Shown here one piece after another: positions 1 to 8,479 of a stretch of DNA of 64,000 nt (position 1 is its first letter; every line of letters begins with the position of its first letter). Position numbers and translations under genes: made by a program. The notes below the pieces were generated by a model. That model was not told the origin of the DNA. It saw nothing but the letters and a program-made list of their open reading frames with translations, and did no database searches. Source of the stretch: Thioclava sp. JE_KL1 (GTDB lineage: Bacteria > Pseudomonadota > Alphaproteobacteria > Rhodobacterales > Rhodobacteraceae); the NCBI RefSeq assembly GCF_009296265.1, contig NZ_WBJS01000003.1, positions 434,001-498,000 of the forward strand, read 5' to 3'.

Positions 1-1690
1 CGGCATCTGCCCCGCGCGCCAGCGGGTCGGGGATATCGAAGCGATGCGCGCCATGCAGGAAGATCGTGATCGCCCCGTCCGACTGCGCCATCCGCGCCCC
101 GGTCTTGGCACCATCCACCCGCCAGCCATCCTCGGCCAGTTGGCACGTATGAGCCTCCTCGCCCAGCTCGACCGTGACATGGCCCGGCCCGTGCACGCGG
201 ATCGCGGCCTCTTCTTCGAAGGGCACCGCGCGGCGCGGCGACTGCCAGAGGCTGAAGCCGCTCGCGTCACCATCCCAAAGCCCGGCCGCGGCGATCACGG
301 CCAGCGCTTTTGCGGCAATCGGCGTCTCGGTCGGGGCGGCGAGCGCGTCGATCTCGCGCCCGATCAGCCCGGTATCGACCTTGCCCTGCGCGAAGCCCTC
401 GTGCCGCGCGAGCCGCGCGAGGAAGGCAAGGTTCGTCACCGTGCCCGCCACTTCCGTCTCTTCCAAAGCCCGCGCGAGCTGCCCCAGCGCGGTCGCCCGC
501 GTCGGCCCATGGGTGATGACCTTGGCGATCATCGGGTCATACCACGGACTGATCGTGTCGCCGGTGCGCACCCCGGTATCGGCACGGCACCCATCGGCGA
601 AGCGCAGATGCGAGAGCGTCCCCGTCGCGGGCAGGAAGCCCGCGGGCACGTCTTCCGCATATAGGCGCGCCTCGAACGCGTGGCCGGTGATCGTCAGATC
701 GTCTTGGGCGCAGGGCAGCGGCTCACCGCTCGCCACCCGCAATTGCCATTCGACCAGATCGACGCCGGTGATCGCCTCGGTCACGGGATGCTCGACCTGC
801 AGGCGGGTGTTCATCTCCATGAACCAGAACCGATCCGGGCGCAGCCCGTCCGAGCCGTCCACGATGAACTCCACCGTGCCCGCGCCCTTGTAGCCGATCG
901 CCTCGGCGGCACGGGTGGCCGCCTGCCCCATCGCCTCGCGCATCTCGGGCGTCATGCCCGGCGCCGGGGCCTCTTCGATCACCTTCTGGTGGCGCCGCTG
1001 GAGCGAACAGTCGCGCTCGAACAGATGCACCGCGTCCGCGCCATCGCCGAAGACCTGCACTTCGATATGGCGCGGCGAGCCGATGAATTTCTCGATCAGA
1101 ACGGCGGGATTGCCGAAGGCGGTCTGCGCCTCGCCCTGCGCGGAGGCCAGCGCATCGGCGAATTCGGACGGCGCCTCGACCAGCCGCATACCCTTGCCGC
1201 CGCCCCCCGCAACCGCCTTGATCAGCACCGGATAGCCGATCGTGTCGGCTGCGCCCGCGAGGTGCTCGGGGTCCTGATTGTCGCCATGATAGCCCGGCAC
1301 GACGGGCACGCCCGCCTTCTCCATCAGCGCCTTGGCCGCATCCTTGAGCCCCATCGCGCGGATCGCCTTGGCCGAGGGGCCGATGAAGACCAGCCCAGCC
1401 GCCTCGACGGCATCGACGAAATCGGGGTTCTCCGAGAGGAACCCGTAGCCCGGATGGATCGCCTGCGCGCCGGTCTGTTTGGCGGCGTCGATGATCGCAT
1501 CACCGCGCAGATAGCTGTCTTTCGGCGCGGGGCCGCCAATGGCCACCGCCTCATCGGCCATCGCCACATGGCGCGCCTCGACGTCGGCCTCGGAATAGAC
1601 GGCGACGGTCGCCACGCCCAGTTTGCGTGCGGTTTCGATCACGCGGCAGGCGATCTCCCCGCGATTGGCGATCAGGATCTTGGAAAACAT
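1..1690 (-). CDS. mccA: Methylcrotonyl-CoA carboxylase biotin-containing (alpha) subunit, C-terminus outside window
   Basis: Starts at ATG 1688-1690 (MFSKILIANRGEIACRV, the usual biotin carboxylase N-terminus) and stays open to the left edge: 563 codons seen. The ATP-grasp glycine loop (AGGGGKGM) and the EMNTRLQVEHPVTE active-site segment are readable. The biotinyl carrier domain with its lysine, expected in the last 90 or so residues, lies outside. The enzyme adds CO2 to biotin for transfer by the beta subunit to 3-methylcrotonyl-CoA in leucine breakdown. Placement after mccB and ivd on the same strand separates it from acetyl- or propionyl-CoA carboxylase, which are the sequence-level alternatives. 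Confidence 0.9.
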   Translation of the reverse strand, partial: MFSKILIANRGEIACRVIETARKLGVATVAVYSEADVEARHVAMADEAVAIGGPAPKDSYLRGDAIIDAAKQTGAQAIHPGYGFLSENPDFVDAVEAAGLVFIGPSAKAIRAMGLKDAAKALMEKAGVPVVPGYHGDNQDPEHLAGAADTIGYPVLIKAVAGGGGKGMRLVEAPSEFADALASAQGEAQTAFGNPAVLIEKFIGSPRHIEVQVFGDGADAVHLFERDCSLQRRHQKVIEEAPAPGMTPEMREAMGQAATRAAEAIGYKGAGTVEFIVDGSDGLRPDRFWFMEMNTRLQVEHPVTEAITGVDLVEWQLRVASGEPLPCAQDDLTITGHAFEARLYAEDVPAGFLPATGTLSHLRFADGCRADTGVRTGDTISPWYDPMIAKVITHGPTRATALGQLARALEETEVAGTVTNLAFLARLARHEGFAQGKVDTGLIGREIDALAAPTETPIAAKALAVIAAAGLWDGDASGFSLWQSPRRAVPFEEEAAIRVHGPGHVTVELGEEAHTCQLAEDGWRVDGAKTGARMAQSDGAITIFLHGAHRFDIPDPLARGADA

Positions 1691-1714
1691 GTCGGTCTCC
1701 CCTTTGAGAGCGTC

Positions 1715-1810
1715 GGAGGGGGCGCTGCCCCCGCTCCTGCGGAGCCCCCCGGGATATTTCGGCCAAGTCGAAGCTTTGAACTTCCTCTTGGTCCAAATAT
1801 CCCCGCCGGA
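1715..1810. repeat. Intergenic repeat, inverted pair between mccB and mccA
   Basis: Forward copy 1715-1773: hairpin GGGGGC-GCT-GCCCCC (1718-1732), core CCCCGGGATATTT (1747-1759), end CCAAGTCGAAG. Reverse copy 1781-1810: CTTCCTCTTGG, then AAATATCCCC. The two copies face each other across about 7 bp, so the transcript between mccB and mccA can fold into a long imperfect stem. It is the same family as the copies at 34759, 46451, 49266, 52850, 59384 and 61977. Confidence 0.8.
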
Positions 1811-1820
1811 GGCATGAAAG

Positions 1821-3425
1821 TTACATTCTGAACAGGCCGAAGCGGGTCGGCTCGATCGGAGCGTTGAGCGCGGCGGAGAGCGAGAGCGCCAGCACGTCGC
1901 GCGATTTGCGCGGGTCGATGATGCCGTCATCCCAGAGCCGCGCCGAGGCGTAGAGCGGATGCGACTGGCGCTCGAACATCTCGATGGTGGGGCGCTTGAA
2001 CTCGGCCTCTTCTTCCGCCGACCACTGGCCGCCCTTGCGCTCGATCCCGTCGCGTTTGACGGTGGCGAGCACGCCTGCGGCCTGTTCGCCGCCCATCACG
2101 GAGATCCGCGAGTTGGGCCAGGTCCAGAGGAAGCGCGGGGAATAGGCCCGGCCCGCCATGCCGTAATTGCCAGCCCCGAAGGAGCCGCCGACCAGCATTG
2201 TGATCTTCGGCACCGAGGTGGTGGCGACGGCGGTGACCATCTTCGCGCCATGACGCGCGATGCCCTCGTTCTCGTATTTGCGCCCGACCATGAAGCCGGT
2301 GATGTTTTGCAGGAAGACAAGCGGGATCGAGCGCTGCGAGCACAGCTCGATGAAATGCGCGGCCTTCTGGGCGGCTTCCGAGAACAGCACGCCGTTATTG
2401 GCGACGATGCCGACGGGACAGCCTTTCACATGGGCGAAGCCGGTGACGATCGTCTCGCCGAAGCGCGGTTTGAACTCGTCGAAGCGCGAGCCGTCCACCA
2501 GACGCGCGATCACCTCGCGGATATCGTAGGGCGTGCGCAGGTCCGCCGGGACGACGCCGAGGATTTCCTCGGGGTCGTAGGCAGGTTCCTCTGGCGATTG
2601 CCAGTTCACCGTCGAAGGTTTCGTGTAGTTGAGATTGCCAACCGCGCGGCGCGCCAGCGCCAAAGCATGGGCATCGTCTTCGGCGAGGTAATCGGCCACG
2701 CCGGAGAGGCGCGTATGCACATCGCCGCCGCCAAGATCCTCGGCGGTCACAACCTCGCCTGTTGCGGCCTTCACCAGAGGCGGGCCTGCGAGGAAGATCG
2801 TGCCCTGCTCCTTCACGATGATCGTCACATCCGACATCGCGGGCACATAGGCACCGCCCGCCGTGCAGGACCCCATCACCACCGCAATCTGCGCGATGCC
2901 CTTCGCGGACATCCGGGCCTGATTGTAGAAGATGCGCCCGAAATGGTCGCGATCGGGGAAGACTTCGTCCTGATTGGGCAGGTTCGCGCCGCCCGAGTCG
3001 ACGAGGTAAATGCAGGGGAGATGGTTTTCCTCGGCGATTTCCTGTGCGCGCAGGTGCTTCTTCACCGTCAGCGGGTAATAGGTGCCGCCCTTCACGGTGG
3101 CGTCGTTGGCGACCACCATGACCTCTTGGCCTTGCACCCGGCCGATCCCGGCGATCACGCCTGCGCAGGGCGCGGCATTGCCATACATGTCATGCGCAGC
3201 CGTCGCGCCGATTTCCAGAAACGGCGAGCCGGGATCCAAGAGTCCCGCCACCCGTTCGCGCGGCGCCATCTTGCCGCGCGACAGGTGCCGCTCCAGCGCG
3301 GCGGGGCCGCCGCCTGCTGCGGCCTGCGCGGCTGCGGTTTCGATCTGCGACAGCGCGTCGAGATGCGCCTTGCGATTGGCCTGAAAGTCCTCCGACGAGG
3401 TCAGGGCCTGCGATAACAGTTTCAT
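1821..3425 (-). CDS. mccB: Methylcrotonyl-CoA carboxylase carboxyltransferase (beta) subunit
   Basis: 534 residues from ATG 3423-3425 ([11 protein letters not shown]), preceded by a GGGGAGGA ribosome site; length matches bacterial MCC beta (about 535). It has the two crotonase-like carboxyltransferase halves, with recognisable segments [32 protein letters not shown] and [16 protein letters not shown]-like text in the C-terminal half. It transfers CO2 from biotin to 3-methylcrotonyl-CoA to give 3-methylglutaconyl-CoA. Its start codon overlaps the stop of the upstream LprI-like gene (ATGA), so it is probably translationally coupled to the ivd operon. mccA follows after a repeat-filled 130 bp gap. 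Confidence 0.94.
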   Translation of the reverse strand: MKLLSQALTSSEDFQANRKAHLDALSQIETAAAQAAAGGGPAALERHLSRGKMAPRERVAGLLDPGSPFLEIGATAAHDMYGNAAPCAGVIAGIGRVQGQEVMVVANDATVKGGTYYPLTVKKHLRAQEIAEENHLPCIYLVDSGGANLPNQDEVFPDRDHFGRIFYNQARMSAKGIAQIAVVMGSCTAGGAYVPAMSDVTIIVKEQGTIFLAGPPLVKAATGEVVTAEDLGGGDVHTRLSGVADYLAEDDAHALALARRAVGNLNYTKPSTVNWQSPEEPAYDPEEILGVVPADLRTPYDIREVIARLVDGSRFDEFKPRFGETIVTGFAHVKGCPVGIVANNGVLFSEAAQKAAHFIELCSQRSIPLVFLQNITGFMVGRKYENEGIARHGAKMVTAVATTSVPKITMLVGGSFGAGNYGMAGRAYSPRFLWTWPNSRISVMGGEQAAGVLATVKRDGIERKGGQWSAEEEAEFKRPTIEMFERQSHPLYASARLWDDGIIDPRKSRDVLALSLSAALNAPIEPTRFGLFRM

Positions 3426-3886
3426 TCCATCCTCCCCAAATCGCGCAGTTCCAGCGCGCGTTGCGCCGTACGCTCGAGGTAGCATTGCGACGCCACGACC
3501 GTGCGGATCGTGCCGTCCTTCCAAATCTCATAGAGCAGCCCGCAATCGGCGTCGCGATACTGCCCCCACGCGCTTTGCGCATCGAGCAGCTTGTTGGCGA
3601 GCTCCGTGCCGCCCTGCTCCAGCAGACGGGCGCGCGCCGCCTTATATTGCGACTTCGCGATATCGTCCCAGACCTGCGCCTCGCCTTGCAGACAGGCCGA
3701 GATTCCGAGCGTCGTATCGCCGCCCGGCTGACCCTGACAGGTCGCGGCCGCCTCGCCGATACAGGCGGGATGCGTATCCTTCGCCCCGTCGAAACAGGCA
3801 CGCACCGCGTCCGGATCGACGCTCGGCTCCTGCGCCAACGCGGGTGTGGCACAGATCAGTGCCGCGACGATTGCCAGCCCTTTCAT
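3422..3886 (-). CDS. LprI-like (DUF1311) secreted protein, third of a tandem trio
   Basis: 154 residues with a signal peptide ([19 protein letters not shown]). The mature part has the LprI-family cysteine pattern: C about 30, then [10 protein letters not shown], a further Cys in the [15 protein letters not shown] segment, and a W-x-x-YRDADC motif near the C-terminus. The family was named after a mycobacterial lysozyme-inhibitor lipoprotein, but most members have no proven role. This copy has no lipobox cysteine and should be periplasmic. It overlaps both neighbours by ATGA junctions (3883-3886 and 3422-3425), which places it inside the leucine operon. Confidence 0.8.
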   Translation of the reverse strand: MKGLAIVAALICATPALAQEPSVDPDAVRACFDGAKDTHPACIGEAAATCQGQPGGDTTLGISACLQGEAQVWDDIAKSQYKAARARLLEQGGTELANKLLDAQSAWGQYRDADCGLLYEIWKDGTIRTVVASQCYLERTAQRALELRDLGRME

Positions 3887-4410
3887 TGGGTATCTCCTTC
3901 AAGCTGCTCGGCGCGCGCGATCAGGCGTAGCGCCTGCGCTCCGGTCAGTTGCATTTCACATTGCGATCCGGCCGGGTCTGCGCCCGAGCCGCCGCCCCAA
4001 GTCGACATTTCATAGGTGCAGGACGCATCGCGATAGGCGATCCATGCGCGCTGCATCTCTTTCAGTGCAGGCACCTGCGGTGGCGCGGCGGAGCCCAGCT
4101 CTTTCAGTTCCGCATCCATCTTGCCGTCCTGTGCAACGATCGTCTGATAGGCTGCATTCAGGCGCGCGTCCCAATCGTCGCGTTCTGCGCCGAAACAAAA
4201 GCCCATGCCCGCATTGCTCGAGCCGGCATTGTCGACGGTCATGCAATGTGCAGCCCCGAGCCCGATACAGGCGCTGCGCGCGGGTCCGCTCTTTGCCGCA
4301 AGACAGGCCGTGATAACCTGCGGATCATAGGTGACGGGAATGCCCTCGGCCCGCGCGGCAGTGGCCGATAGGCCCAGCATGGCGACAGCGACCATCCAAA
4401 GCGTCTTCAT
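3883..4410 (-). CDS. LprI-like (DUF1311) secreted protein, second of a tandem trio
   Basis: 175 residues from ATG 4408-4410 (MKTLWMVAVAMLGLSATAARA signal peptide); an upstream in-frame start would only add a non-signal extension. It shares with its two neighbours the pattern C-x(n)-SACIGLGAAHC, a Cys in GMGFCFGAERDDWDARL, and the WIAYRDASC motif. The three are diverged paralogues, not recent copies. ATGA overlaps on both sides indicate coupled translation. Function unknown; a periplasmic inhibitor or adaptor role is only inferred from the family name. Confidence 0.8.
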   Translation of the reverse strand: MKTLWMVAVAMLGLSATAARAEGIPVTYDPQVITACLAAKSGPARSACIGLGAAHCMTVDNAGSSNAGMGFCFGAERDDWDARLNAAYQTIVAQDGKMDAELKELGSAAPPQVPALKEMQRAWIAYRDASCTYEMSTWGGGSGADPAGSQCEMQLTGAQALRLIARAEQLEGDTQ

Positions 4411-4922
4411 TGCGTCCCTCCCTTGCCTTGAGCGGACAGCGTCTCGGCCCAAATCTGCAGTTCCAGCGCATGTTCGGCAGTCTTGCGCATCAGGCAGCGC
4501 GCCTCGTCCGCCTCCGCACCCGCGCCCTGCAGCGCGGACCCATAGGCGCAGGCGCCATCGCGGTAGCGCGCCCAGGCGGCTTCCGCCTCACCCAGCTGCG
4601 CGCCTTGCAATCCGGACGGAGACTTGCCCGCCACGATTTGCGCCGCGTCGCTGGCCGCCGCCGCCCGGCGCAAGCTGTCGAGGGCTGTTGCCGCCCGGTC
4701 GGACCAGAGGGCGCGCTCGGCATCATAGCAGGCGCGGCGGTCGGGGACGCTTGCATCATCGCCGATGCAGTGCTCCGCCGCTTTGCCGATGCACGACGCA
4801 GGGTCACCTTCGCCCGACAGGCAGCTCTCCAAAGGGGCCGGATCGAAATCCGCCCCTGCCCCTTGGGCCTGCGCCGCCAGTGGCGCTGCAAGCCCGATCA
4901 GGAGGAGAGCGCCCGCCCGCAT
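4407..4922 (-). CDS. LprI-like (DUF1311) secreted protein, first of a tandem trio
   Basis: 171 residues with a signal peptide ([20 protein letters not shown]). It keeps the family pattern SCLSGEG-x-ASCIGKAAEHC, then RRACYDAERALWSDRA, and ends with WARYRDGACAYG. Its ATG (4920-4922) overlaps the stop of the acyl-CoA dehydrogenase gene (ATGA), and its own stop overlaps the next paralogue. Why three secreted cysteine-rich proteins sit in a leucine catabolic operon is not clear. No catalytic motif is visible. Confidence 0.8.
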   Translation of the reverse strand: MRAGALLLIGLAAPLAAQAQGAGADFDPAPLESCLSGEGDPASCIGKAAEHCIGDDASVPDRRACYDAERALWSDRAATALDSLRRAAAASDAAQIVAGKSPSGLQGAQLGEAEAAWARYRDGACAYGSALQGAGAEADEARCLMRKTAEHALELQIWAETLSAQGKGGTQ

Positions 4923-6082
4923 CAGACGGCTCCCATGATCTCGCGACCGATGAGCATCCGGCGGATTTCCGAGGTGCCCGCGCCGATTTCCATCAGCTTC
5001 GCATCCCGGAACAGGCGCGAGACGTTGGAGTCGTTGAGGAACCCGGCGCCGCCAAGGGCCTGCACCGCCTGATGCGCCTGCACCATCGCCTGCTCGGAGG
5101 CATAAAGCACGGTCGCCGCCGCATCCTGACGCGTCACTGCGCCACGATCACAGGCCTTCGCGACCTCGTAGGTGTAGGCGCGCGCGGTGTTCATCGCGAC
5201 ATACATATCGGCGATCTTGCCCTGCATGAGCTGGAAATTCCCGATCGGCTGGCCAAACTGCTCGCGCTCCTTGCAATAGGGCACGACCTCGTCGAGGCAG
5301 GCCATCATGATGCCGGTGCCGATGCCCGAAAGCACCACGCGCTCGTAATCGAGCCCCGACATCAGGACGCGCACGCCGCGCCCCTCTTCGCCCAGCACAT
5401 TCTCGAACGGCACTTCGCAATCCTCGAAGAACAGCTGCGCCGTGTTCGAGCCGCGCATGCCGAGCTTGTCGAAATGCTTGGAGGTCGAGAAACCTTTGAA
5501 ATCCTTCTCGACGATGAAGGCGGTGATACCCTTGGAGCCCGCCTCCGGGTCGGTCTTGGCATAGACCACGAGCGTATCGGCATCGGGGCCGTTGGTGATC
5601 CAGTATTTATGGCCGTTCAGGACGTAGTAGCCGTTGCGCTTCTCGGCTTTGAGCTTCATGCCCACCACATCCGAGCCCGCGCCGGATTCCGACATCGCCA
5701 GCGCGCCGACGGCCTCCCCCGAGATCAGCCCGGGCAGGTATTTCTTCTTCTGCGCGTCAGAACCGTTCAACTTGATCTGGTTCACGCAGAGGTTGGAATG
5801 CGCGCCGTAGCTGAGCGCGATCGAGGCCGAGGCCCGCGCGATTTCCTCGGTGGCCACGACATGGGCGAGATAGCCCATCCCGGCCCCGCCATATTCTTCC
5901 GACACGGTGATCCCGAGCAGGCCAAGCTCGCCCATCTCGGTCCAAAGCTCGTTCGGAAACTCATTATCCAGATCGGTTTTGGCCGCGATCGGGGCCACAC
6001 GCTCGGACGCCCAACGGCGCACCATATCGCGCAGTGCGGCGATATCCTCGCCCAGATCGAACTCCATCGAACCTGCGAACAT
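4922..6082 (-). CDS. ivd: Isovaleryl-CoA dehydrogenase
   Basis: 386 residues, the full acyl-CoA dehydrogenase length. It contains the [15 protein letters not shown]/substrate segment (about 127-139), [10 protein letters not shown], and a catalytic Glu at 247 in GLDYERVVL, the position used by isovaleryl-CoA dehydrogenases rather than the C-terminal Glu of most family members. [12 protein letters not shown] near residue 91 is also typical of IVD. It oxidises isovaleryl-CoA to 3-methylcrotonyl-CoA, passing electrons to ETF. The ATG at 6080-6082 has a strong GGGGGAGGAG ribosome site (6088-6097). It is the first gene of the operon that continues into mccB and mccA. Confidence 0.93.
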   Translation of the reverse strand: MFAGSMEFDLGEDIAALRDMVRRWASERVAPIAAKTDLDNEFPNELWTEMGELGLLGITVSEEYGGAGMGYLAHVVATEEIARASASIALSYGAHSNLCVNQIKLNGSDAQKKKYLPGLISGEAVGALAMSESGAGSDVVGMKLKAEKRNGYYVLNGHKYWITNGPDADTLVVYAKTDPEAGSKGITAFIVEKDFKGFSTSKHFDKLGMRGSNTAQLFFEDCEVPFENVLGEEGRGVRVLMSGLDYERVVLSGIGTGIMMACLDEVVPYCKEREQFGQPIGNFQLMQGKIADMYVAMNTARAYTYEVAKACDRGAVTRQDAAATVLYASEQAMVQAHQAVQALGGAGFLNDSNVSRLFRDAKLMEIGAGTSEIRRMLIGREIMGAV

Positions 6083-6104
6083 CGGATCTCCTCCCCCGGT
6101 TTAT

Positions 6105-6118
6105 TGAACGCACGTTCA
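6105..6118. promoter_or_regulatory. Palindrome TGAACG-CA-CGTTCA, probable TetR-family operator
   Basis: A 14-bp inverted repeat with perfect 6-bp arms lies 23 bp upstream of the ivd start, in the divergent space between ivd and the FAD oxidoreductase gene. Palindromes with this GAACG/CGTTC form are typical of TetR-family regulators of acyl-CoA catabolism. The regulator gene is not in the window, so the identity of the binder is inference. Confidence 0.5.
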
Positions 6119-6269
6119 TTTATGCGCAATTGCCGAGTCGGGTCAAGGCCCGTGGGCTGGCACGCGGGCAAAGGACGCAGCGGCACGAGCCACTGGCACA
6201 GGGGCTGGTCACTTGCAGTGATTGCCGCCACAAAGAAACCTGAGAGCTTGGAAACCAACGGGAGCGCAG

Positions 6270-7511
6270 ATGGGCCAGCCACGTCATATCGTGATCGGAG
6301 CGGGGATCGTCGGCACGATGACCGCATGGGCGCTGGCCCGCCGCGGGTTGCCGGTGACGGTGATCGACCGTCTGCCCGGCCCGGCGGAACTGTGTTCGCG
6401 CGCGAATGCCGGGATCGTCTCGATCGGCCATGCGAGCGCCTGGGCGGGGCCGGATGCCTTGCCGCAACTGCTGCGCGCGATGGCGGGGCGCAATCCCGGC
6501 GTGAAGCTGACCGCGCCCTTCGATCCGGCGCTGTGGCGCTGGGGCACGACCTTCCTGCGCAACTGCACCGGGGCCGCGCAGGCACGCAACACCGCGCGGA
6601 TGATGCGGCTGGCCGAGACCGCCCGCGCCGCCCTGCCCGACATGGCGCAGGAGCTGGGGCTGGACGCACTGATCCGCTTCGAGGGCGGGCTCTACCTGCA
6701 CAACTCCACCGCCGAGATCGACGCGCATGACGACGGGCGGCTGACGCGGATCGACCCGGACTGGCTGGCCGAGAACGATCCGCTCTTGGCAGAGGCGGGT
6801 TTTGCAGGCGGGTTCCTCTCGCCGATGGATGCCGCGGGCAATTGCCATGAGGTGACCCGCGCCGCCGCCAAGGCCCTTACCGCCAAGCACGGCGTGCAGT
6901 TTCGCTACAACAGCGCGGTGACCGGCTTCACGCAGGCTCATGGCAAGATCACCGGGGTCAACCTCGCCGACGAGACGCTGCCCGCCGCGCAGGTGATCCT
7001 TGCGACCGGGGTGGAGACACCCGATCTGGCGCGGCCCTTGGGCTTTGCGCCGGATATCTACCCGGTGAAGGGCTATTCGGGGACATGGGAGGTCCGCGAT
7101 CCGAGCCGCCTGCCCCGCCATCCTTATATCGACGAGGCCGCGATGCTGGCCGTGGCCTCTTATGGCGGTATCTTGCGGGTAACGGCGATTGCCGAATTCG
7201 CCGGGCGCGACCGGACGCTGCGCGAGGATCGCACCAAGGTTCTGACCGATTACGTCGCCGCACGCTTCGGCGATGCGGTGAGCGATGCGCCGCCCGTGCT
7301 GTGGACCGGGCTGCGGCCCTCGACCCCGCATGGCCCGCCCTTCCTTGGCCGGGTGAAGGCTTACGACAATCTGTGGGTCAATGCGGGCCATGGACAGCTG
7401 GGCTGGACGCTCTCGGCGGGCTGCGGTGCGCTTCTGGCCGATGCGATCACCGGTGCCGCCAACGGCCCGCGCGAGGTGTCGGCCCCGGCGCGCTGGCTGG
7501 CGCCTCTGTGA
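6270..7511 (+). CDS. FAD-dependent D-amino-acid dehydrogenase-like oxidoreductase (DadA family)
   Basis: 413 residues from ATG 6270 with a GGAG site just upstream. The N-terminus is a dinucleotide-binding fold (VIGAGIVGTMTAWALARRG), followed by a DAO-type fold and the C-terminal segment WTGLRPSTPHGPPFLGRV found in DadA and hydroxyproline oxidases. It should oxidise a D-amino or imino acid to the imine, feeding electrons to the quinone pool. The enzyme encoded 25 bp downstream belongs to the ornithine cyclodeaminase/ketimine reductase family, which suggests that the pair works on one substrate. The substrate cannot be read from sequence. Confidence 0.75.
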   Translation: MGQPRHIVIGAGIVGTMTAWALARRGLPVTVIDRLPGPAELCSRANAGIVSIGHASAWAGPDALPQLLRAMAGRNPGVKLTAPFDPALWRWGTTFLRNCTGAAQARNTARMMRLAETARAALPDMAQELGLDALIRFEGGLYLHNSTAEIDAHDDGRLTRIDPDWLAENDPLLAEAGFAGGFLSPMDAAGNCHEVTRAAAKALTAKHGVQFRYNSAVTGFTQAHGKITGVNLADETLPAAQVILATGVETPDLARPLGFAPDIYPVKGYSGTWEVRDPSRLPRHPYIDEAAMLAVASYGGILRVTAIAEFAGRDRTLREDRTKVLTDYVAARFGDAVSDAPPVLWTGLRPSTPHGPPFLGRVKAYDNLWVNAGHGQLGWTLSAGCGALLADAITGAANGPREVSAPARWLAPL

Positions 7512-7536
7512 CGCCCTAGACAATGAAGGAAACGAC

Positions 7537-8460
7537 ATGAGCCCGAAGATCATCCCCTATGACATCGCCGAGAAGCTGGACTGGCCCGGCGCAATCGCGG
7601 CGCTGCGCGCGGGTCATACGCGCCCGAAGGCGGAGCTGGGCGATACGTTTCTCGGGCCCTCTGACGCGGTGCTGCTGAGCCGCGCGGCCTATATTCCGGG
7701 GCTCGGTTACGGGGTGAAATCCTTCACCGTTTGCGACGGCAATGCGCAGGCAGGGCTGCCGACAGTGCAAGGCGCGATGGTGGTGTTCGAGCCCGAGCAT
7801 GGCCAGCCCACCGCGATCGTCGATTGCCCGCTGGTGACGGAGTTCAAGACCGCCGCCGATTCCGTTCTGGGCGCGCAGCTTCTGGCCCGCCCCGACAGCC
7901 GCCGTTTGCTGATCGTGGGCGGGGGCCGGGTCGCACGCTCGCTGATCGCGGCCTATGCGGCGGGCTTTCCGGGGCTGACGGAGATCACGCTCTGGACGCG
8001 CCGCCCCGAGCAGGCACAGGAACTGGCGGAGGGCCCTGCCCCCGAGGGCATCAGCCTGCGCGCGGTGACCGATCTGGCCGAGGCGGTGGCGGAGGCCGAT
8101 ATCGTCAGCAGCGCGACCATGGCCCGCGCGCCGGTCCTCCATGGCGAATGGGTAAAGCCCGGCACCCATATCGATCTGATCGGCGCCTATAAGGCCGATA
8201 TGCGCGAGGCCGACGATGCGCTGATCTCGACGGCGAGCCTCTTTGTCGACAGCCGCGACACCACGCTCGGCCATATCGGCGAGTTGCTGATCCCGATCCG
8301 CGAGGGGGTTATCACGCCCGAGGCGGTGAAGGCCGATCTCTACGACCTCATCGGCGGTGCGCGCGGGCGGGAAAGCGCCGAGGAGATCACGCTCTACAAG
8401 AATGGCGGCGGCGCGCATCTCGATCTGATGATCGCCGACTGGATTTCGCGCGCCGGGTGA
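7537..8460 (+). CDS. Ornithine cyclodeaminase / ketimine reductase family protein
   Basis: 307 residues from ATG 7537, following the FAD oxidoreductase on the same strand. Features of the OCD/mu-crystallin family are visible: the Rossmann segment LLIVGGGRVARSLIAAYAAGF (about 120-140), a K-x-FTVC substrate segment near residue 64, and LIGAYKADMREAD. Members include ornithine cyclodeaminase, alanine dehydrogenase, pyrroline-2-carboxylate reductase and iminosuccinate reductase. Next to a D-amino-acid oxidase, NAD(P)H-dependent reduction of the cyclic or linear imine to the L-amino acid is the most economical reading. That is an inference from context only. Confidence 0.78.
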   Translation: MSPKIIPYDIAEKLDWPGAIAALRAGHTRPKAELGDTFLGPSDAVLLSRAAYIPGLGYGVKSFTVCDGNAQAGLPTVQGAMVVFEPEHGQPTAIVDCPLVTEFKTAADSVLGAQLLARPDSRRLLIVGGGRVARSLIAAYAAGFPGLTEITLWTRRPEQAQELAEGPAPEGISLRAVTDLAEAVAEADIVSSATMARAPVLHGEWVKPGTHIDLIGAYKADMREADDALISTASLFVDSRDTTLGHIGELLIPIREGVITPEAVKADLYDLIGGARGRESAEEITLYKNGGGAHLDLMIADWISRAG

Positions 8461-8479
8461 GCCTCAGCGCGCCACATCT

